This document shows, one piece after another, positions 56,445-59,913 of a stretch of 59,913 nt of DNA. The stretch is from contig NZ_FNUX01000017.1 in assembly GCF_900108305.1 (NCBI RefSeq), forward strand, positions 1-59,913, written 5' to 3'. The stretch's first letter is position 1. Each line of letters starts with the position of its first letter. This DNA is from Nitrosomonas ureae (lineage in GTDB: Bacteria > Pseudomonadota > Gammaproteobacteria > Burkholderiales > Nitrosomonadaceae). The notes below the pieces were generated by a model. That model ran no database searches. It was not told the origin of the DNA and was given only the letters and a program-made list of their open reading frames with translations. Made by a program: the position numbers and the translations under genes.

Positions 56445-59400
56445 GTGACCGGTCGGTTAACCGGGGTGTTCATTAGCGTAGGTGACCTCTACGTTGCTTA
56501 TCGAAAAGCCAAAGTTGAGGCTTACTACGAAAATACCCATTTTCACGCGCTGGCCTTTACGGAATATGAGCAGAACCTCCACGAGAATTTGAGTTGTCTG
56601 CATCAATTGCTACTGGTGCCTGGTTTCGTTTGGGCATCTGATCTTGCGTTTATTGGGGACTTCGCGTATTTGCCGAAGTCAGTCGATTCCTCAGCATGGG
56701 ACAGTGATGCGGATGGACATTTCCGTGCACTAGACCCCTTGGTTGATTGGGAGCAGCGGTTCAGCGAATCAAAAAGTCGTGCTCCTGCGAAGTTAAGGTT
56801 GGTAATTCGTCCGACCGTCGACTTTCAGATCGTATCGGCTCTCTGGATCATCAAAGTTGGTCACCTCTTCGATGGGGTGATCAATCCGCGGCTGTCGTAC
56901 GGAAATAGGCTTCGACGTTCCTACAGCGAGTTCGGTGATGTGCGTGTCGGTGAGCCAGCGATAAATTTGATCGCAACTGGTCTTTTCGCCCCCTATTTTT
57001 CCGCCTATCGCACTTGGCGTGAGAGGGGCTTGTCGGCAATGGAACGATCGCTGGAAGGTGGGAAGAACATCTTGGCGATTACGATGGATGTTGAGCAGTT
57101 TTACCATCGTGTCGCACCAAAATTCTTGCTCAGAAAGGGATTCCTGGACTCGATTAAGCTGATGCTTAATCGGCAAGAAACCCTCTTTACGAAAGCGCTG
57201 TTAACGGCAATTGACGTTTGGTATAAATCGACGCCCGATTACGCTGACCGCCCTGAAGGTGCCATTCCCGTTGGCCTTTCGGCCTCAAAGATTATTGCTA
57301 ACGTATTGCTATCAAATTTTGACAATGATCTTGTCGGTCGCCTGGATCCGATTTATTACGGACGCTACGTCGACGATATTTTTCTGGTGTTTGAGAATCT
57401 CGAAGGACTTACTACCGCTAGGCAGGTAACAAAGCGCATCGCCGACGCTTTAGCGCCGGATTTGATTCTAAATAATAGTGGTGGTGATGCCCAATCTTTG
57501 AAACTACGACTCTCCTACGCGAGGGATTCCGACTTGCTCTTTGCCGGGAAAAAGCAAAAGATATTTGCGCTGTCTTCTTCGCATGGTCTTGACCTCATCC
57601 AGCACATCCGAGAGCAGATTCGAGTTCAATCAAGCGAATACCGTCTGCTCCCTGCGGTTCCAACCACTGGAATCAGAATGGCATCAAAGGCGTTGCTGGC
57701 AACTCCAGACGCAACTTTGCAGGTGGACGCTCTTCGAAAGGCAGATGTAGTCTCCGTCAGGCGTCTGGGGGTCTCTCTCCTTCTGAGAGATTTAGAAGCT
57801 TATTCTGCCGATTTGCGTCCTGAATCGTGGGTTGATGTGCGTAAAGAGTTCTACGGACTGGTGAAGCGTCACGTATTAACGCCGTCTGGTTTTTTTGAGT
57901 TTTTTGGGTACTTACCTCGTGTTTTCGGATTGATGTTGGCTAGCCGAGATGTGCGCGAGGCAGCGCAACTTATCGAAGATTTCATTGTGGTCGCAATTCT
58001 CGTTGAGAAGACGACAACAGTTGGCGAGCCCGCACAGTTGCCGAAATTTAAGCTGTGTTTGGGGCAGTATGCACAGGCATTTCGTCAGTTAGGGCTACAG
58101 GCAGCGACTGAACGGACACTGGAATTGGATCGTCAGTATTTGAAGGTGTTACGCGCGTTGTCTCTTCTGGATGCGAGTATTCGAATTCCCACATCGTTGC
58201 CCCGGCTGAAGAAGTGCGTCCATCAAATTCTTTTGGCTGATTGGGGACGGCGTCCTTACAAGGATTATTGGTATCTAAGCCAGGATAGCGATGAGAGTGG
58301 GCCACCTGTGCCTCGGCAGCTAGAGATCCGTCGAAAGATCAGATTGGGTGGAATTCGGCGCTTTCGGCAGGAGTCGACCAATCTCAAGGTTCCGCATTGG
58401 CCTGCTCTTGCTTTTCCGACACGGCCCTTGCGAATTGATGAAATCGCCCTGGTTGCACCAAATGTGCTGTTAGACCCCACTCTGTTTAAGCATGCCATCA
58501 TGGTCTTGCGTGGTGCAAAAGTGGCAGCAGAGTCACGTCTAGGCTTTGAGCCGGCAATTGGAATGGGTATTGAAGAACCTATTACGTTCACGGTCCCCGG
58601 GAAACCCAAAAAGCTGGTTCGGGTAGCAATCACAAGTTTTGAAACAACTGAGGGGCAGTGGGCAGATGCCGCCAAGGCAAAACAAGATCGATCATTGGAT
58701 CGGTATAGGAATCTCAACCGGTTGGTAAACCGGATTCTTCGTGAGACAAAAAGTCCAGACTACATTGTCTTCCCTGAGCTTAGTATTCCGCTCCGATGGG
58801 CTTTGAGAATTGCAAGGAAATTGGCGGCAAACAATGTGTCGTTGCTCGCGGGAGTTGAATATCATCGCGATAGGCAGACGGGAAAGTTGCGCAACGACTG
58901 TTTGATCTCGCTGGTTACAAATTGGCCTGGCTACGCAAGCCACGTTGCGAGACTTCAGCCGAAGTTTTTCCCCGCTCATGGAGAGAAAGTCAATTTAGCA
59001 AAGCTGAAGCTAGGAAAGCGAGGGCGATTTTTTGAACCCAATGGGCTTCATGGAAAACCTACCCTATACGTGCATAGCGGATTTTGCTTTTCTGCACTTA
59101 TCTGTAGCGACTTGACCAACATTGCGCATAGACACCAACTCCGTGGCAATGTCGATGCTCTATTCGTTCTGGAATGGAACTCTGACACCAAGACGTTTGC
59201 GTCACTTGTGGAGGCGACAGCTAACGATTTGCACGCATACGTTGCCCAGGTAAATAACCGGAGTTATGGGGATAGTCGAATACGGGCTCCGGCGGTGGAG
59301 GACTATTTGCGCGACGTGGTGCAGGTTAAGGGCGGGGTCAGTGACTACTATGTACTCGGCGAGATAGATTACTTGGCATTGCGCAAGGAGCAATATCGCC

Positions 59401-59474
59401 CTGTAAAGAAACCAAAATTCAAGCCAATGCCTATTGGGTACAAAATATCGCCTCGGCGAAAGACAGGACGGTAA
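56445..59474 (+). CDS. Reverse transcriptase-nitrilase fusion, DRT type 1-like defence protein
   Basis: The protein is 1009 residues from GTG 56445, chosen because AAGGAG lies 8 bases upstream. The RT half has LAITMDVEQFYHRV (motif A, D215), GLSASKIIANVLLSNFDNDL (motif B region) and GRYVDDIFLVF (motif C, Y308-D311). The C-terminal third is nitrilase-like: FPELS (E778), QPKFF (K840) and LICSDL (C887) form the Glu-Lys-Cys triad. RT plus C-terminal nitrilase is the make-up of the UG1/DRT1 group of defence-associated reverse transcriptases; the related UG5 class is an alternative. It lies 51 bases after hsdR, so it may be cotranscribed with the RM genes, though its GC content is lower. Confidence 0.85.
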   Translation: MTGRLTGVFISVGDLYVAYRKAKVEAYYENTHFHALAFTEYEQNLHENLSCLHQLLLVPGFVWASDLAFIGDFAYLPKSVDSSAWDSDADGHFRALDPLVDWEQRFSESKSRAPAKLRLVIRPTVDFQIVSALWIIKVGHLFDGVINPRLSYGNRLRRSYSEFGDVRVGEPAINLIATGLFAPYFSAYRTWRERGLSAMERSLEGGKNILAITMDVEQFYHRVAPKFLLRKGFLDSIKLMLNRQETLFTKALLTAIDVWYKSTPDYADRPEGAIPVGLSASKIIANVLLSNFDNDLVGRLDPIYYGRYVDDIFLVFENLEGLTTARQVTKRIADALAPDLILNNSGGDAQSLKLRLSYARDSDLLFAGKKQKIFALSSSHGLDLIQHIREQIRVQSSEYRLLPAVPTTGIRMASKALLATPDATLQVDALRKADVVSVRRLGVSLLLRDLEAYSADLRPESWVDVRKEFYGLVKRHVLTPSGFFEFFGYLPRVFGLMLASRDVREAAQLIEDFIVVAILVEKTTTVGEPAQLPKFKLCLGQYAQAFRQLGLQAATERTLELDRQYLKVLRALSLLDASIRIPTSLPRLKKCVHQILLADWGRRPYKDYWYLSQDSDESGPPVPRQLEIRRKIRLGGIRRFRQESTNLKVPHWPALAFPTRPLRIDEIALVAPNVLLDPTLFKHAIMVLRGAKVAAESRLGFEPAIGMGIEEPITFTVPGKPKKLVRVAITSFETTEGQWADAAKAKQDRSLDRYRNLNRLVNRILRETKSPDYIVFPELSIPLRWALRIARKLAANNVSLLAGVEYHRDRQTGKLRNDCLISLVTNWPGYASHVARLQPKFFPAHGEKVNLAKLKLGKRGRFFEPNGLHGKPTLYVHSGFCFSALICSDLTNIAHRHQLRGNVDALFVLEWNSDTKTFASLVEATANDLHAYVAQVNNRSYGDSRIRAPAVEDYLRDVVQVKGGVSDYYVLGEIDYLALRKEQYRPVKKPKFKPMPIGYKISPRRKTGR

Positions 59475-59664
59475 CAATGGGAACTGTTCTTTCGACATCT
59501 GCAGCCGGGATGTAAAATGACAACAAATATTTGAGGAAATGTCACTATGTTTACATTAACAATTACCCCTGTGATTTTTATCAGCCACTCAGGCTATAAA
59601 TACAAGGTGTTATCAGATTTATTAACGTAAAGTGAGTGTACACAACCCTTTTAACTCAAAATTA
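59475..59664. other. Intergenic stretch after the RT-nitrilase gene
   Basis: A 27-codon frame at 59547-59630 has a moderate ribosome-binding site (TGAGGAAA) but no recognised relatives. Nothing else is supported. Confidence 0.35.
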
Positions 59665-59818
59665 GTCTTGCCGAGGGAAGGTTTCTGGCGCCAGTTTAGG
59701 GCCCTCAGAGTTTCCTGTCAGCCTCAGCCTGCTATCTGAAAGCCATCTTCTGAAAAATAGTCTGTTCTTCAAATCGGTTGTTTCCGCGGAATACAAACGA
59801 CGCCTGAGGCGCTTAATC
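59665..59818 (+). pseudogene. Middle part of the second, broken copy of the proteasome-like gene
   Basis: The sequence matches 11614-11846 with an internal deletion of about 66-75 bases after GGAAGGTTTC. It ends exactly at the 8-bp target duplication of the IS66 and continues, past the IS, at 96-258. The 5' two-thirds of the gene, with the catalytic Thr, are missing. Confidence 0.8.
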
Positions 59819-59913
59819 GTAAGCGTCCAACCCGACCATCTAAAAATTAGAAATAGATCTGGCTATCCTCGAATATTTTCACGGAGGTTAGCCGATGACA
59901 TCACGGGAGCGAC
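59819..59913 (+). mobile_element. Left end of the IS66-family element, with start of its first gene
   Basis: The tip reads GTAAGCGTCCAACCC (59819-59833), and the match to the inverted right tip goes on imperfectly for about 8 more bases. ATG 59895 after ACGGAGG opens a frame MTSRER cut by the window end, consistent with the small tnpA gene of IS66 elements. Confidence 0.85.

Overview
This window looks like almost the whole of a conjugative, mercury-resistance plasmid of roughly 60 kb from a Gram-negative proteobacterium. A beta-proteobacterium such as a Nitrosomonas relative would fit the AT-rich backbone and the integron-like cassettes, but that is inference. The two window ends are the two halves of one IS66-family insertion. 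The right end lies at 1-95 and the left end at 59819-59913; the inverted tips match and the same 8 bp, GCTTAATC, sits just outside each. The interrupted gene fragment also reads on from the window end to the window start. The sequence is therefore best read as a circle opened inside an IS.

Layout. (a) 1-9175, accessory: a three-gene unit (TIGR04255-like protein, HTH protein, unrecognised protein with an SHDCD motif) between two diverged direct repeats; an IS3-type remnant; two cobalamin-related genes; a broken hsdM; a secreted ChaN-like protein; an HU protein. (b) 9563-12911: an integron-like cassette run without an integrase. It carries a DUF3800 protein, a protein whose N-terminus matches the proteasome beta/HslV layout, and a DUF2971 protein. 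(c) 13012-14163: a compact SRAP-like protein and a HigBA-type toxin-antitoxin pair. (d) 14298-23706: an IncP-type Tra1 region (traC, traD-like, traF, traG, traI, traJ, then oriT, then divergent traK, traL, traM). (e) 23746-25560: a replication initiator gene followed by 13 iterons and DnaA boxes. (f) 26022-31293: an AAA/DUF4143 ATPase; a parA/small-partner pair with a large GATAGCTATC-type repeat field that has been split by a 580-bp element carrying a YciI-like gene; kfrB and korB. (g) 31722-42700: an IncP-type Tra2 operon (trbA to trbL, then trbN). (h) 42843-47008: gene remnants, then a GC-rich mer operon (merR, merTPCA, truncated merD) ending in a 38-bp Tn21/Tn501-type inverted repeat. (i) 47164-48746: tyrosine recombinase and ParDE. 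(j) 49357-59474: gene wreckage, then a GC-rich type I restriction-modification operon (hsdM, hsdS, hsdR) followed by a reverse transcriptase-nitrilase fusion of the DRT1 type.

How it works together. TraI/TraJ/TraK act at oriT, TraG couples the relaxosome to the Trb channel, TraF matures the TrbC pilin, and TraC primes DNA in the recipient. KorB, KfrB and TrbA are the likely regulators. The initiator with its iterons, ParA with its partner, and two toxin-antitoxin pairs keep the plasmid in the cell. The cargo is mercury detoxification, phage defence (type I RM plus DRT1, possibly the TIGR04255 unit) and unexplained cassette genes.

The points most worth following up are the proteasome-like cassette protein, the RT-nitrilase beside the RM operon, the split partition site with its small passenger element, the attC-like array, and the IS66-based circle. 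All family calls were made by reading the sequence, without database searches.
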